The notes below the pieces were generated by a model. The model worked only from the letters and a program-made list of their open reading frames with translations, ran no database searches and was not told the origin of the DNA. From positions 434,001 to 498,000 of the forward strand of contig NZ_PGVB01000010.1 in NCBI RefSeq assembly GCF_002860205.1: a stretch of DNA of 64,000 bases, in the 5' to 3' direction. The first letter of the stretch is position 1, and each line of letters starts with the position of its first letter. The stretch is from Bacillus sp. T33-2. Its GTDB lineage: Bacteria > Bacillota > Bacilli > Bacillales > Cytobacillaceae. Made by a program: the position numbers and the translations under genes. Shown one piece after another: positions 16,615 to 25,103 of this stretch.

Positions 16615-17867
16615 TCACTGCCATCCTGGTCCTCAAGCATCAAAACGTCGACTTCCATCCCCTGCTCAAATCCCCTGGTCCCGCCAGGCAAAATCATCAA
16701 TGAATTTGCACCAGCCAGGCTCATGATGATATTGGATTTATCGAGTCCGCTTGGAGATGCAACAAGCCTTCCATCTTCAACCTTTAGGGAACTTCTCACA
16801 AACCGGGTAAAAGGGTTGGCCTTTGGAAAGTCGGCTTTCAGGATAGCTTTTTCCTTTCGCAAATGCGGTTTTGCTGAAAACAGCATTTTGCGGATAACAG
16901 GCCTGGCGAACAGCTCAAAACCTACATAGCACGCAGACGGATTGCCCGATAGGCCAAACAACAGCTTTCCATCAAGCTGTGCCACAGTTGTCACACTGCC
17001 CGGCCGCATCGCTACTTTATTGAATAGCACTTCCGCTCCGAGCTTTTCATAAATCGCAGGCAGATAGTCAAAATCCCCTACTGAAACACCTCCTGTTGTA
17101 ATAAACAAATCAACTTCACCTATTGCCTTCTGTACGGCCTCGAAGCATGTGTCAAAATCATCAGGCAACTGGCCAAAATACCTCACCTCGGCCCCGGCCC
17201 TGAGAATTTGTGCAGCGATCATATGTGAATTGCTGTTCCGGATTTTTCCCGGAACAAGGGGTTCATCCACATCAAGCAATTCGGTACCAGTTGCGTACAG
17301 ACCGATTACTGGTTTTCTTGCAGCAGGCACTTCACCATAACCAAAAGTTGCCAGCATCGCCTGGATTCCAGGGTTGATGAGGGTCCCCCTTTGGACTAGA
17401 ATTTCTCCTTCTTTTGCATCTTCACCACGGAAAGAAACATTCTCCCCTTGTTTATGCCGCCTTTTTGTAGTCATAAAGTTTTTTCCGTCCCGCTCCGACT
17501 GTCTGGCCAATTCAAGCATGACGACAGCATCAGAGCCCTCAGGCATCAGGGCGCCTGTCATGATCCGGACTGCCTGGAACGGGCCGACAATTTTATCCGA
17601 AACCGCACCGGCTCCAATATGGTCGATTACTTCAAATTCAACAGGATTTATTTGTGAAGCCCCGGACGTATCTTCAGCCCTTACTGCATAACCATCGTAA
17701 GGCGCACGGTCAAAATGTGGCACATCACTTGTCGCCGTCAAGTCCTCCGCAAGAAAGCGCCCATAGCTTTTATCTATAGAGACGAACTCTGTCGATCCTG
17801 GTCTTATGAATTGCATCACCTTTTCAACTGCTTCACCAACTGGAATTGGTGTTCTTTTTTCAAGCAT
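16602..17867 (-). CDS. moeA: Molybdopterin molybdenumtransferase
   Basis: Inserts molybdate into adenylylated molybdopterin. The 421-aa protein shows the MoeA domains in order: N-terminal PHFDRAPYDGYAVRA, central TGTELLDVDEPLVPGKIRNSN and TTGGVSVGDFDYLP (the MogA-like fold), and GLSGNPSACYVGFELF before a C-terminal beta domain. It is first in a moeA-mobB operon. The 230 bp to ric hold its promoter region, in which I could not single out a -35/-10 pair. Confidence 0.95.
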   Translation of the reverse strand: MLEKRTPIPVGEAVEKVMQFIRPGSTEFVSIDKSYGRFLAEDLTATSDVPHFDRAPYDGYAVRAEDTSGASQINPVEFEVIDHIGAGAVSDKIVGPFQAVRIMTGALMPEGSDAVVMLELARQSERDGKNFMTTKRRHKQGENVSFRGEDAKEGEILVQRGTLINPGIQAMLATFGYGEVPAARKPVIGLYATGTELLDVDEPLVPGKIRNSNSHMIAAQILRAGAEVRYFGQLPDDFDTCFEAVQKAIGEVDLFITTGGVSVGDFDYLPAIYEKLGAEVLFNKVAMRPGSVTTVAQLDGKLLFGLSGNPSACYVGFELFARPVIRKMLFSAKPHLRKEKAILKADFPKANPFTRFVRSSLKVEDGRLVASPSGLDKSNIIMSLAGANSLMILPGGTRGFEQGMEVDVLMLEDQDGSEWPW

Positions 17868-18010
17868 TTAATCAGCTCCTTGCACTGCTCTCAAGTATGT
17901 ATCTGCTTTACATTATAAGAGTATATTAATCGGCCCAACATGACAAACATCAGAAAATCGGAAACAGTAAGTTCACAAAAAGTATATATCTAAAAAAAAC
18001 ACATCCAAAG

Positions 18011-18053
18011 TGTGATGCAAATCACCAACTCTTTAGTCCCTTTCCTTTAAGAT
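18011..18053 (+). promoter_or_regulatory. Fnr-dependent promoter of ric
   Basis: TGTGATGCAAATCACC (18011-18026) matches TGTGA-N6-TCACA at 9 of 10 positions. A -10 TAAGAT (18048-18053) puts the start near 18060, 41.5 bp from the palindrome centre. Confidence 0.82.
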
Positions 18054-18097
18054 ATGCTTATAAACAGCCATAAGGCTAAATAAAGGAGGATTTTCAA

Positions 18098-18805
18098 ATG
18101 ACTCTGCCATTTAATGAAGCTTCGTTAGTTAAAGATATTGTAAATATTTTCCCGAAATCCAGTGACCTGTTTAAAAGGAACCGAATCGACTTTTGCTGTG
18201 GAGGGAACCGTCCGCTTGCAGAAGCAGCGGCTGAAAGGGAAATTAATATACAAGATTTCATGGCCGAACTCACCGGGTTATACGAAAAAAATGCAAGTAT
18301 TCCTGAAGATATGGAAGTATGGACTGATTCTGATTCAGTGATCCTGGTCAACCATATAAAAGAAAAGTACCACCGCACTCTTGAAGAGGAACTTGGACTG
18401 TTAAGCCCGTACATCACCAAGGTAGCCAAGGTGCACGGCGACCGGCATCCAGAGCTTTTAAAGGTTTATGATTTGTTCTATGAACTGAAAAAAGACCTGC
18501 TAGAGCACACTGAAAAGGAAGAAGAAAGTGTATTCCCGCTGCTTCTCCAACTCGAAAATGCAGATGCCCAAAAACGCGGGGAAATAGTAAACCACATCCG
18601 CGAGCTCGAAAAAGAGCATGACCATGCCGGTTCTATCCTTAAAGAACTTCGCAACATAACATCAGATTTCGTTCCGCCGCTGGATGCATGCGGAACATAC
18701 CGTCTCGTCTATAAGCGCCTGGAAATGCTTGAAGAACATACTTTCATGCATGTTCACCTGGAAAATAACATCCTGTTCCCTAGATATATTGAAGCAACAG
18801 CATAA
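18098..18805 (+). CDS. ric: Iron-sulfur cluster repair di-iron protein (ScdA/YtfE/RIC)
   Basis: Repairs Fe-S clusters damaged by nitric oxide or oxidants. The N-terminal ScdA domain has the FCCGGNRPLAEAA motif (around residue 30), and the hemerythrin-like domain supplies histidines in IKEKYHRTLEEEL, KVHGDRHPELL, LLEHTEKEEESVFPLL, EKEHDHAG and EEHTFMHVHLENNILFPR, which would bind two irons. Length 235 aa is normal. The gene has AAAGGAGG and an Fnr-type promoter, consistent with induction when nitrate or nitrite respiration produces NO. Confidence 0.95.
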   Translation: MTLPFNEASLVKDIVNIFPKSSDLFKRNRIDFCCGGNRPLAEAAAEREINIQDFMAELTGLYEKNASIPEDMEVWTDSDSVILVNHIKEKYHRTLEEELGLLSPYITKVAKVHGDRHPELLKVYDLFYELKKDLLEHTEKEEESVFPLLLQLENADAQKRGEIVNHIRELEKEHDHAGSILKELRNITSDFVPPLDACGTYRLVYKRLEMLEEHTFMHVHLENNILFPRYIEATA

Positions 18806-18899
18806 GAACTGATTATAAACAGGCCTCCAATGAGAGGACTTTTCTTCATTTCCAGGGGAATGCTGGATTTGTTATTTATATTTTTACGATTGATACCTG

Positions 18900-19046
18900 T
18901 CTATTGGACAATATCGAGGGCCTGCTTTCCGTAAAGTCCATTAGAACCCTTCTATTGGGCATAATTCAAAGCTTCCTCTAGTCCATTAGATTCGCTTTAT
19001 TGGACAAAATAAAGGATTTCCTTTCACTAAAGTCCTTTAGAACTGC
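18900..19046. repeat. Tandem ~50-bp inverted-repeat elements, array 1
   Basis: Three head-to-tail units (18900-18950, 18951-18995, 18996-19046). Each starts near TCTATTGGACA and ends near GTCCATTAGAAC, so each can fold into a hairpin by pairing TCTATTGGAC with GTCCATTAGA. The units have diverged in the middle. The same pattern is found at 34504-34659. Otherwise 18806-19056 has no gene. Confidence 0.8.
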
Positions 19047-19056
19047 TCTGCAGAAA

Positions 19057-19099
19057 AAGAAGGCATCTATGTTGGTCCTCCCAACAAAGGTGCCTTCTT
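19057..19099 (-). terminator. Terminator of aroK-aroD
   Basis: On the minus strand AAGAAGGCACCTTTGTTGG pairs with CCAACATAGATGCCTTCTT around a GAGGA loop and runs into TTTT just after the aroD stop. Confidence 0.85.
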
Positions 19100-19105
19100 G
19101 ATCTA

Positions 19106-19882
19106 TTATTTTGATAAATTTTTGTGCACCAGAGATATTACATTCCTCAGTTCTGTAATGTCCAACTGGCCTGGGGCGGACGCTTTCTTAGCCGCTCCAA
19201 ACGTAATTGCCGAGCCAAACACCTCACCTGCAATACGGCTGATGACACCCTTTCCGGCCATCGACATCGTAATGATTGGCCGGTCAGCGTACAGCTCAGA
19301 CATTGTATAGGTTGCTTCCAATAAAGTCAGCACGTCTGCAGTATTGGCTGGCATTACAGCAATTTTCGGCAAGTCTCCGCCAAGTTCTTGGGCTCTGCGG
19401 AGCCGGGAAATGATTTCTTCTTTTGAAGGTGTCTTTTGAAAATCGTGATTGGAAATGATTACATGCACTTTATTGGCATGCGCTGCTTCCACTAATGTTT
19501 TCACATCTTTTTCATCATTGAAAAGCTCAACATCGATGATATCGGCCTGGCCGGTTTCAGCAATAGCCTTGTTCAATTGCACGTAATACGTCGTGCTAAC
19601 TTCCCGTTCACCGCCTTCTCTTGCACTGCGAAACGTAAATATAAGGGGAGTTTGCGGTAGCATCCTACGGATTTCTTCCAGGGTGGCTGTCACTTTGTCA
19701 ATATCTGTCACATTTTGAAAAAAATCAGATCGCCATTCTACAATATCGAAGTCGAGATTACGCAAATACGAGGTTTCTTCTACTATTTGCTCCAGCGTTT
19801 CTCCGGCAATGGGAACGCAGATTTTCGGAGCACCTTCTCCGATTATTATGTTTTTAACCTTGACAGTTTTTTTCACGCCCAC
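19106..19882 (-). CDS. aroD: Type I 3-dehydroquinate dehydratase
   Basis: Dehydrates 3-dehydroquinate to 3-dehydroshikimate through a Schiff base. The 258-aa protein carries the class I residues: Glu and Arg in DIVEWRSDFF, the histidine in VIISNHDFQKTP and the Schiff-base lysine in LPKIAVMP, with a C-terminal ITFGAAKKASAPGQL. It starts at a GTG directly after the aroK stop; a second GTG at 19876 has a better placed GGTGA and may be the true start. It forms a two-gene operon with aroK. Confidence 0.94.
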   Translation of the reverse strand: MGVKKTVKVKNIIIGEGAPKICVPIAGETLEQIVEETSYLRNLDFDIVEWRSDFFQNVTDIDKVTATLEEIRRMLPQTPLIFTFRSAREGGEREVSTTYYVQLNKAIAETGQADIIDVELFNDEKDVKTLVEAAHANKVHVIISNHDFQKTPSKEEIISRLRRAQELGGDLPKIAVMPANTADVLTLLEATYTMSELYADRPIITMSMAGKGVISRIAGEVFGSAITFGAAKKASAPGQLDITELRNVISLVHKNLSK

Positions 19883-20476
19883 TCACCACTCATTCTTTTC
19901 TTCATCCTTTATTACAGGCTGCTTCAATAAATGAATAATACATTCGGCAACTTCACACGCATCCCGATTGTCAGTTTGTACTTTCAAATGATGGTGGGAG
20001 TAAATCTCCTGCCTGTCATCGAAAAGCTGTTTTATTTCTCCGGCAGACTTTCCTTGTAAAACAGGGCGGCTGTCAATGAGAAGGCTTATACGTTCTTTCC
20101 AGTTCTCCCAGGATATATCGAGAAACAAGACGATACAGGAGGACAAACAGATTTTCCTGATTTCGTCTTGCAGGAAAGCTCCTCCTCCCAATGATATGAC
20201 GAGTGATTTGTTTCGGGATATTTTTGTTATGAAATCTTTTTCTTTTTCCCTAAAGGCTTTTTCACCAATTTGAGAAAATATTTGTGAAACCGGCATATTA
20301 TATTCCTTTTCAATTTCTGCATCTACATCAATGAACTTTCTGTTTATTTTTTGTGCTATAAGTTCACCTACAGTTGTTTTGCCGGCACCCATAAAACCAA
20401 TCAATATGATACTTTTTTCATCTATACAAATACCTTGGTCCACTGCAAAATATCCCCCTAAGCTCAGAACGTACAT
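19883..20476 (-). CDS. aroK: Shikimate kinase
   Basis: Phosphorylates shikimate at the 3-hydroxyl. The Walker A loop IGFMGAGKTTVGE, the shikimate-binding DVDAEIE, the GEKAFREKEKDFI arginine region and SLGGGAF are all present. The frame from ATG 20476 encodes 197 aa, longer at the N-terminus than most homologues. A GTG 14 codons in (VDQGICIDEKS) stands behind AGGGGG with 10-nt spacing and is the more likely start, giving about 184 aa. It is translationally adjacent to aroD. Confidence 0.93.
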   Translation of the reverse strand: MYVLSLGGYFAVDQGICIDEKSIILIGFMGAGKTTVGELIAQKINRKFIDVDAEIEKEYNMPVSQIFSQIGEKAFREKEKDFITKISRNKSLVISLGGGAFLQDEIRKICLSSCIVLFLDISWENWKERISLLIDSRPVLQGKSAGEIKQLFDDRQEIYSHHHLKVQTDNRDACEVAECIIHLLKQPVIKDEEKNEW

Positions 20477-20568
20477 GGAATACTCAATTTTCCAGCATTT
20501 TTAACAATAACTTGTTATCATTATAAAACTTCTTTCTTAGTAGTTGAATATATATCCTTTACTTAATA

Positions 20569-20643
20569 GAAGACGTATTCGAACAATGCTACGAGGCACA
20601 TCCGGCTTTTGCCTTGATCAACGCTGTGAACGCATTAAAGTAA
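20569..20643 (+). pseudogene. Possible C-terminal remnant of an unknown gene
   Basis: A short plus-strand frame reading EDVFEQCYEAHPAFALINAV and five further residues has protein-like composition, ends in TAA and is followed after 8 nt by a strong terminator, but is closed upstream by a stop and has no start or ribosome site. It may be the tail of a gene removed by deletion, or chance. I do not recognise the protein. Confidence 0.3.
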
Positions 20644-20651
20644 TGAAGCTG

Positions 20652-20683
20652 AAAAAGCGGAGAAATTTTTTCTCCGCTTTTTT
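20652..20683 (+). terminator. Orphan rho-independent terminator
   Basis: AAAAAGCGGAGAAA pairs perfectly with TTTCTCCGCTTTTT and ends in a T run. No intact plus-strand gene precedes it, which suggests a lost gene; it is also usable on the minus strand. Confidence 0.75.
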
Positions 20684-20771
20684 GTTTATATTACTCTTAT
20701 TTACGCTTTGTTCAGCTTAAAATTTACAGTGCTCAAAACCTGCCCAAGTGTCATCTTCTAACTTTGACAAA

Positions 20772-20795
20772 AAAACCTTGAATGATCAAGGTTTT
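20772..20795 (-). terminator. tRNA-Arg terminator
   Basis: AAAACCTTGA / TCAAGGTTTT is a 10-bp stem with a 4-nt loop, followed by Ts on the minus strand, six bases after the tRNA. Confidence 0.8.
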
Positions 20796-20800
20796 CAGAG

Positions 20801-20874
20801 CGTCCCAGAAGAGATTCGAACTCCCGACCTACAGTTTAGGAAACTGTTGCTCTATCCTACTGAGCTACTGGGAC
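20801..20874 (-). tRNA. trnR: tRNA-Arg (CCT anticodon)
   Basis: A complete cloverleaf on the minus strand: acceptor GTCCCAG/CTGGGAC, D arm GCTC/GAGC, anticodon arm ACAGT-TTCCTAA-ACTGT with anticodon CCT (reads AGG), and T arm with GTTCGAATC. The discriminator base is G and CCA is not encoded. A TACAAT box lies 20-30 nt upstream. A 5' fragment of the same gene is found 140 bp upstream. Confidence 0.95.
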
Positions 20875-20998
20875 ATATATTTTAAAAAATATAAATTGTA
20901 CACACACATTCAGTGCTACCGTCCTGATTTCAGAAAGTTCATTCAAGGAGCGGCTCGACCAGTACGCTGATACCTTTGCTTCCCAGCTTATTCGATCG

Positions 20999-21016
20999 TA
21001 CTGAGCTACTGGGACA
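20999..21016 (-). pseudogene. 5' fragment of a tRNA-Arg gene
   Basis: TACTGAGCTACTGGGACA repeats exactly the first 18 bases of the nearby tRNA-Arg (20858-20875). The next bases resemble the D arm weakly (CGATCG against GGATAG) and then diverge, so no tRNA can fold. The surrounding 20876-21151 contains no other feature. Confidence 0.75.
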
Positions 21017-21151
21017 AATATGCGACTTACATATTATATGCCGGATCAATATAAATTTCAAGTACTTCCTTAAAAATTTTGTTCTATGTGCTTAACCCCA
21101 TAACAGGCTGCTTAATATAAGAGCAGAAAAGGCTCCCAAAGAAGCCTCAAC

Positions 21152-22171
21152 TTAACCGCCGATATATGACATTTCGATCTTTTTCCGGTGAGCCGCTGTT
21201 TCGGCAGTCCTTTCCTCTGAATAGCGGTCGTTTCTGCCATTCCAAATATTAACTACTTTGGCCCTGATGTCTTCATCCGAAGCACCATTTCTCATGAAAT
21301 CACGAATATCGTGGCCGTTGCCGTTGAACAGGCAGGTGAATATTTGTCCGTTTGCAGAAAGACGTGATCTTGTGCAGCTTGAGCAAAACGACTCGGACAC
21401 CGAAGCAATAAACCCGACATCTGTGTCTGTTCCTTTATAACGGTATCTTTTGGCAACTTCGCCAAAATACGCAGGTTCAACTTGCTCCAATTCATAATGC
21501 TCGTTGATGATATCGTAAATCTGCTTTTTGGTGATCACGTCGTCCATTTTCCAGCCATTTGTACTGCCGACGTCCATAAACTCGATATACCTGAGTTCAA
21601 GACCTTCCTGTTTGCAAAACTCTGCCATCGGCAGAATTTCTGAATCGTTGAGGCCTTTTTTGACAACCATGTTTATTTTTACCCCGAAACCAGCCCGTTT
21701 TGCGGCTTCAATCCCTGCCATGACCGGTTTCACACCGACTTTACGACCGTTTATCTGGCCAAAAAGTTCATCATTCAGGCTATCCAGGCTGATGTTGACA
21801 CGTTTTAATCCTGCTTCCTTTAGCTGGTCGGCCAATCTTGGCAACAGGACGCCGTTTGTCGTCAAAGCAATGTCCTTCAAGCCTTCAATGTTGGAAAGCA
21901 TTTCGACAAGCAGCGGAAGGTCTTTGCGGAGCAGCGGTTCTCCTCCGGTAAGGCGGATTTTTTCCACCCCCATCCCGACGAAAATTTTGGCAAGCCTTTC
22001 AATTTCCTCATAAGTGAGAAGCTGGCTTTTTGGCAGGAACGCAAAATCGGGTCCAAAGATTTCTGCCGGCATGCAGTATTGGCACCGGAAATTGCAGCGG
22101 TCAATGACCGAAATCCTTAAATCCCGGAGAGGCCTGTTCAATTGGTCTTTAACAATTTGTTTATCCATCAT
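21152..22171 (-). CDS. moaA: GTP 3',8-cyclase (molybdenum cofactor)
   Basis: A radical SAM enzyme that starts molybdopterin synthesis from GTP. The N-terminal cluster motif is CNFRCQYC (residues about 24-31), with [12 protein letters not shown] behind it. The C-terminal second cluster has [14 protein letters not shown] and a third cysteine in FTCLFNG, and the protein ends in SYIGG, the double-glycine tail needed for activity. ATG 22171 stands 6 nt after GGAG; an ATG at 22183 is possible. It is monocistronic, apart from moeA-mobB. moaB, C, D and E are not in the window. Confidence 0.95.
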   Translation of the reverse strand: MMDKQIVKDQLNRPLRDLRISVIDRCNFRCQYCMPAEIFGPDFAFLPKSQLLTYEEIERLAKIFVGMGVEKIRLTGGEPLLRKDLPLLVEMLSNIEGLKDIALTTNGVLLPRLADQLKEAGLKRVNISLDSLNDELFGQINGRKVGVKPVMAGIEAAKRAGFGVKINMVVKKGLNDSEILPMAEFCKQEGLELRYIEFMDVGSTNGWKMDDVITKKQIYDIINEHYELEQVEPAYFGEVAKRYRYKGTDTDVGFIASVSESFCSSCTRSRLSANGQIFTCLFNGNGHDIRDFMRNGASDEDIRAKVVNIWNGRNDRYSEERTAETAAHRKKIEMSYIGG

Positions 22172-22409
22172 CGTCAACTCCATTTAAAGAAGTCCTGTTA
22201 TTGACATTGTAACAATTAACATATCTCGGAACTGTTAATATTCTCGCACTTATTTTACAGGCAACATAAACTGATCATTACTGTGGGCATTTTATTAATT
22301 GTACCATAACATCGAACAATAATTATACAGCTGCTTCCTACATTACAACATAAAAACAGCATCGATAGTGTTATTTATCCTGATTGTCATGATGTTGTCA
22401 AAAAATAAA

Positions 22410-22443
22410 AATACTGCATTCCATCTATTTGAAATGCAGTATT
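22410..22443 (-). terminator. Terminator of narK
   Basis: AATACTGCATT and AATGCAGTATT form an 11-bp perfect stem, with a T run on the minus strand, about 15 nt after the narK stop. The region 22184-22400 shows no other gene or clear site. Confidence 0.85.
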
Positions 22444-22459
22444 TTTGGGGTTTTATTTT

Positions 22460-23980
22460 TCAGCTTGAGCGCTTGTTGTTCATCTGTTTATTCTTGGGAA
22501 TCTCACTGAACATGCCGACATAGTTTTTTACTTCTCCAGCCTCGTTCTTGACGGGGCTGATTGTCAGCCAATCCGGATAGATTTCGCCAGTTTTCTTCTT
22601 GTTCCAGATTTCTCCCTGCCAACACCCGTTCTCTTTAATTGCTTTCCACATGTCCGAATAAAATTCTTCCTCATGTTCACCGGATCTCAACACACTTGGA
22701 TTCTTTCCAATGACCTCCTCTGGGCTGTAGCCTGTTACCGTTGTAAAGGCAGGATTGACCTTTTCGATATTTCCTTTGATGTCAGTAACCATAATGCCTT
22801 CTACAGTGTGGTCTATTATGTTTGATGCAAGGCTCAATTTTTCCTGATAAAACATCCAGATAACAATGATCAAGCTGGCCAGTGCCACTTCTGACAGCGC
22901 CATAAATCCAATTGCATAATGTCCTGTCAAATTGAAAAGGACTGACAGCATCAATGGCGGGAAGAAACCGCCCAGGCCGCCCATGGCGGCGACTATGCCG
23001 TTTACGATACCAGCCTGTTTCGAGAAATACAACGGAACGAGTTTGAAAATTGCCCCGTTACCGGTACCTGCACATACAGCAACGGTTAAACAGCCAACGG
23101 TATATACATTTAAATCCGGCGTGAACGAAAGCAGGATGCCGGAGATTGCCAGTCCGGCAAACACGAACATCAAAATGATAAACGAGTTGAATTTGTCACC
23201 GAGCCAGCCGCCAATTGGCCTAAAAAAGGTAGCCAGGGCAATGAAGCCTGCTGTCCTTAAACCTGCATCCACTTTTTCCAACCCAAAATGAGATACGAGG
23301 AAGTTTGGCAAATAAATCGTGAACGCTACAAACGCCCCGAATGTCAGGAAGTAAAACAAACATAAAGCCCAGAGTTTTTGATTTTTATATACGCTCTTAA
23401 TTTGATCCTTCAAAGGTGTGATCACTTTTGGTTCATGCCTGTCGCCTAAAAAGAAATTCAGTAAAGCAAAAACGAGCAGCAGCACGAGGTAAAGCTTTAC
23501 AGCGAGCTGCCAGCCAAACTGAGTTGCGACTACCGGGGCAGAAAATGTAGAGATGGCAGTCCCTAAATTACCTACGCCATAAATTCCGTTTACAAATCCA
23601 TGACGTTCTTTCGGGTAATATTTAGGCAATGATGTGACACCAACCGAGAATACCGCCCCGCCAATCCCGACAAGCAATCCGCCCAGCAAAAGGTCTGAAT
23701 AACTGTCTGCCAGACTGATATAATACACCGGGAATAACAATAGCAAAAAGCTGATGAAAAATAATTTTCTTGCGCCGAATCTGTTGGTCCAATATCCAAT
23801 TGGGATCCTCAGCAGCGACCCGAGCACAACCGGGATGGCCGTTGCCATTGCTACCTGGTTTGCGGACAGTTGTATATCTTCTTTTATAAACGGCATCAAT
23901 GATGACAAAATCACCCAAACCATAAAACCTGCAATCAGACTGAGGGTTTGCAGTAGAAGCTGAAGCTTTTGTACCTTCAT
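22460..23980 (-). CDS. narK: NarK-type nitrate/nitrite transporter fused to a C-terminal PAS domain
   Basis: The first ~385 residues form a 12-helix MFS transporter with nitrate-porter features: QLSANQVAMATAIPVVLGSLLRIPIGY, LLVGIGGAVFSVGVTSLPKY, the NGIYGVGNLGTAIS nitrate signature and a second GNGAIFKLVPLYF...MGGLGGFFPP signature. Residues about 390-500 are a PAS-PAC sensor (IIDHTVEGIMVTDIKGNIEK, FTTVTGYSPEEVIGKNP, SPVKNEAGEVKNYVGMF). Ordinary NarK ends near 400-460 aa, so the sensor is an addition at the inner face of the membrane. ATG 23980 follows GGGAGGAG. A perfect Fnr site precedes it. Confidence 0.93.
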   Translation of the reverse strand: MKVQKLQLLLQTLSLIAGFMVWVILSSLMPFIKEDIQLSANQVAMATAIPVVLGSLLRIPIGYWTNRFGARKLFFISFLLLLFPVYYISLADSYSDLLLGGLLVGIGGAVFSVGVTSLPKYYPKERHGFVNGIYGVGNLGTAISTFSAPVVATQFGWQLAVKLYLVLLLVFALLNFFLGDRHEPKVITPLKDQIKSVYKNQKLWALCLFYFLTFGAFVAFTIYLPNFLVSHFGLEKVDAGLRTAGFIALATFFRPIGGWLGDKFNSFIILMFVFAGLAISGILLSFTPDLNVYTVGCLTVAVCAGTGNGAIFKLVPLYFSKQAGIVNGIVAAMGGLGGFFPPLMLSVLFNLTGHYAIGFMALSEVALASLIIVIWMFYQEKLSLASNIIDHTVEGIMVTDIKGNIEKVNPAFTTVTGYSPEEVIGKNPSVLRSGEHEEEFYSDMWKAIKENGCWQGEIWNKKKTGEIYPDWLTISPVKNEAGEVKNYVGMFSEIPKNKQMNNKRSS

Positions 23981-24056
23981 CAATTATTCTCCTCCCAACC
24001 ATTTATTCGTATTGAACCGCCATGTGTTCTTTGTGTAAGGCGTTTCCTTTGGCTAC

Positions 24057-24099
24057 ATAGTAAAAAATATCTCACCGAATAGATGTGAGGTACGTCACA
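24057..24099 (-). promoter_or_regulatory. Fnr-dependent promoter of narK
   Basis: TGTGAGGTACGTCACA (24084-24099) is a perfect TGTGA-N6-TCACA palindrome. On the minus strand TACTAT (24062-24057) gives a start near 24050, exactly 41.5 bp from the centre. It lies in the narK-fnr gap; for fnr it would be about 250 bp upstream. Confidence 0.92.
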
Positions 24100-24348
24100 C
24101 CTAAACTGAAGTTCAAAAATCCGTCACACAATGATCGCTGAATATGAATAACTGCCCGAAAAGAAAATATACAGTAATGTGCAGATGTGTTTACTTACAA
24201 TAAGTTACGAAAATGTGAACAATTGCGGCTAAAAAGGTGACAACATTTCAACAAGTGTCGGCTGCTCATACATTAAACACTATGATGGTGTTATTATTGG
24301 GGAAGCAAAAAGGATTCGGCCAACTTTTATTAAAGGGTGATGATTAAA

Positions 24349-25047
24349 ATGCCAGCAACAAATAAAGCCACTCATTCAATCGAAATAAGAGAATTGCTGC
24401 AATTCGCAGACCGGAAAATACACGCGGAAAAGGGAACATATCTGTTTCAGGAAGGAATGGAAGCTGAGGAGCTTTACCTTATCCTTTCAGGTAAAGTGCA
24501 GATAAGCAAGGTGACAAAAGACGGGCGGGAGTTGGCACTCAGGATTTGCGGACAAAATGATATCTGCGGAGAATTGACTCTCTTCACAGACTCACCAAAA
24601 TACTTGTTAAGCGCCTTTGTGATTGAAGGCGCTGAAATTGCCGTTATTAAAAAAGATGTGATTGAGAAGGAAATTTTCCAAAATCCTGCCCTTGCTTTTG
24701 AATTCATGAAGTGGATGAGCGACCATTTCCGCAAAACACAGACGAAGTTCCGGGATCTTGTCTTGAACGGAAAAAGAGGGGCACTTTTTTCAACCTTGAT
24801 TCGGATGACCAACAGTTATGGCGCCCAAAAACAGGACGGGATCCTTATCGATCTCCCGCTTACAAACCAGGAACTGGCCAACTTTTGTGGCACTTCCCGT
24901 GAAAGCACGAACAGAATTTTGAATGAATTAAAGCGAGAACATGTCATCTCCATAAAAAAAGGCAAAATCATCGTGCATGACCTTGACTTTTTACGGGATG
25001 AAATCGGCTGCGAAAACTGTCCGGCAGTATTTTGCAGCATTGATTAA
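24349..25047 (+). CDS. fnr: Fnr, oxygen-responsive Crp/Fnr-family regulator
   Basis: Activates anaerobic genes when its 4Fe-4S cluster is intact. The cyclic-nucleotide-like sensor domain (GTYLFQEGMEAEELYLILSG) is followed by a dimer helix and a Crp-type helix-turn-helix with TNQELANFCGTSRESTNRIL. Three cysteines at the very C-terminus (CENCPAVFC, residues 221-229) match the Bacillus arrangement rather than the N-terminal one of E. coli FNR. ATG 24349 is preferred because GGGTGAT lies at suitable distance; upstream in-frame GTG 24337 and ATG 24340 overlap that site. A possible ResD-like TGTGAACAATT occurs near 24215, not convincing. Confidence 0.95.
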   Translation: MPATNKATHSIEIRELLQFADRKIHAEKGTYLFQEGMEAEELYLILSGKVQISKVTKDGRELALRICGQNDICGELTLFTDSPKYLLSAFVIEGAEIAVIKKDVIEKEIFQNPALAFEFMKWMSDHFRKTQTKFRDLVLNGKRGALFSTLIRMTNSYGAQKQDGILIDLPLTNQELANFCGTSRESTNRILNELKREHVISIKKGKIIVHDLDFLRDEIGCENCPAVFCSID

Positions 25048-25065
25048 TAAGCATTTCTTTAATGA

Positions 25066-25097
25066 GAGTGAAACCGCAACAGAGTTTCACTCCCTTT
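25066..25097 (+). terminator. Terminator of fnr
   Basis: GAGTGAAAC and GTTTCACTC form a 9-bp stem, 18 nt after the fnr stop, followed by CCTTTTTA. It also faces the end of the convergent radical SAM gene. Confidence 0.82.
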
Positions 25098-25103
25098 TTA
25101 TTG

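Noticed and set aside
17960-17990. TTCACA in the moeA upstream region as an Fnr box
   Set aside because: No TGTGA-like partner six bases away and no matching -10 for moeA.
18900-19046. Repeat units as a CRISPR array
   Set aside because: No constant repeat with variable spacers of uniform size; the units are diverged inverted repeats and no cas genes are near.
24121-24240. TCACA and TGTGA half-sites before fnr as a second Fnr box
   Set aside because: Only single half-sites; the opposite half is absent at N6 spacing, so no palindrome can be claimed.
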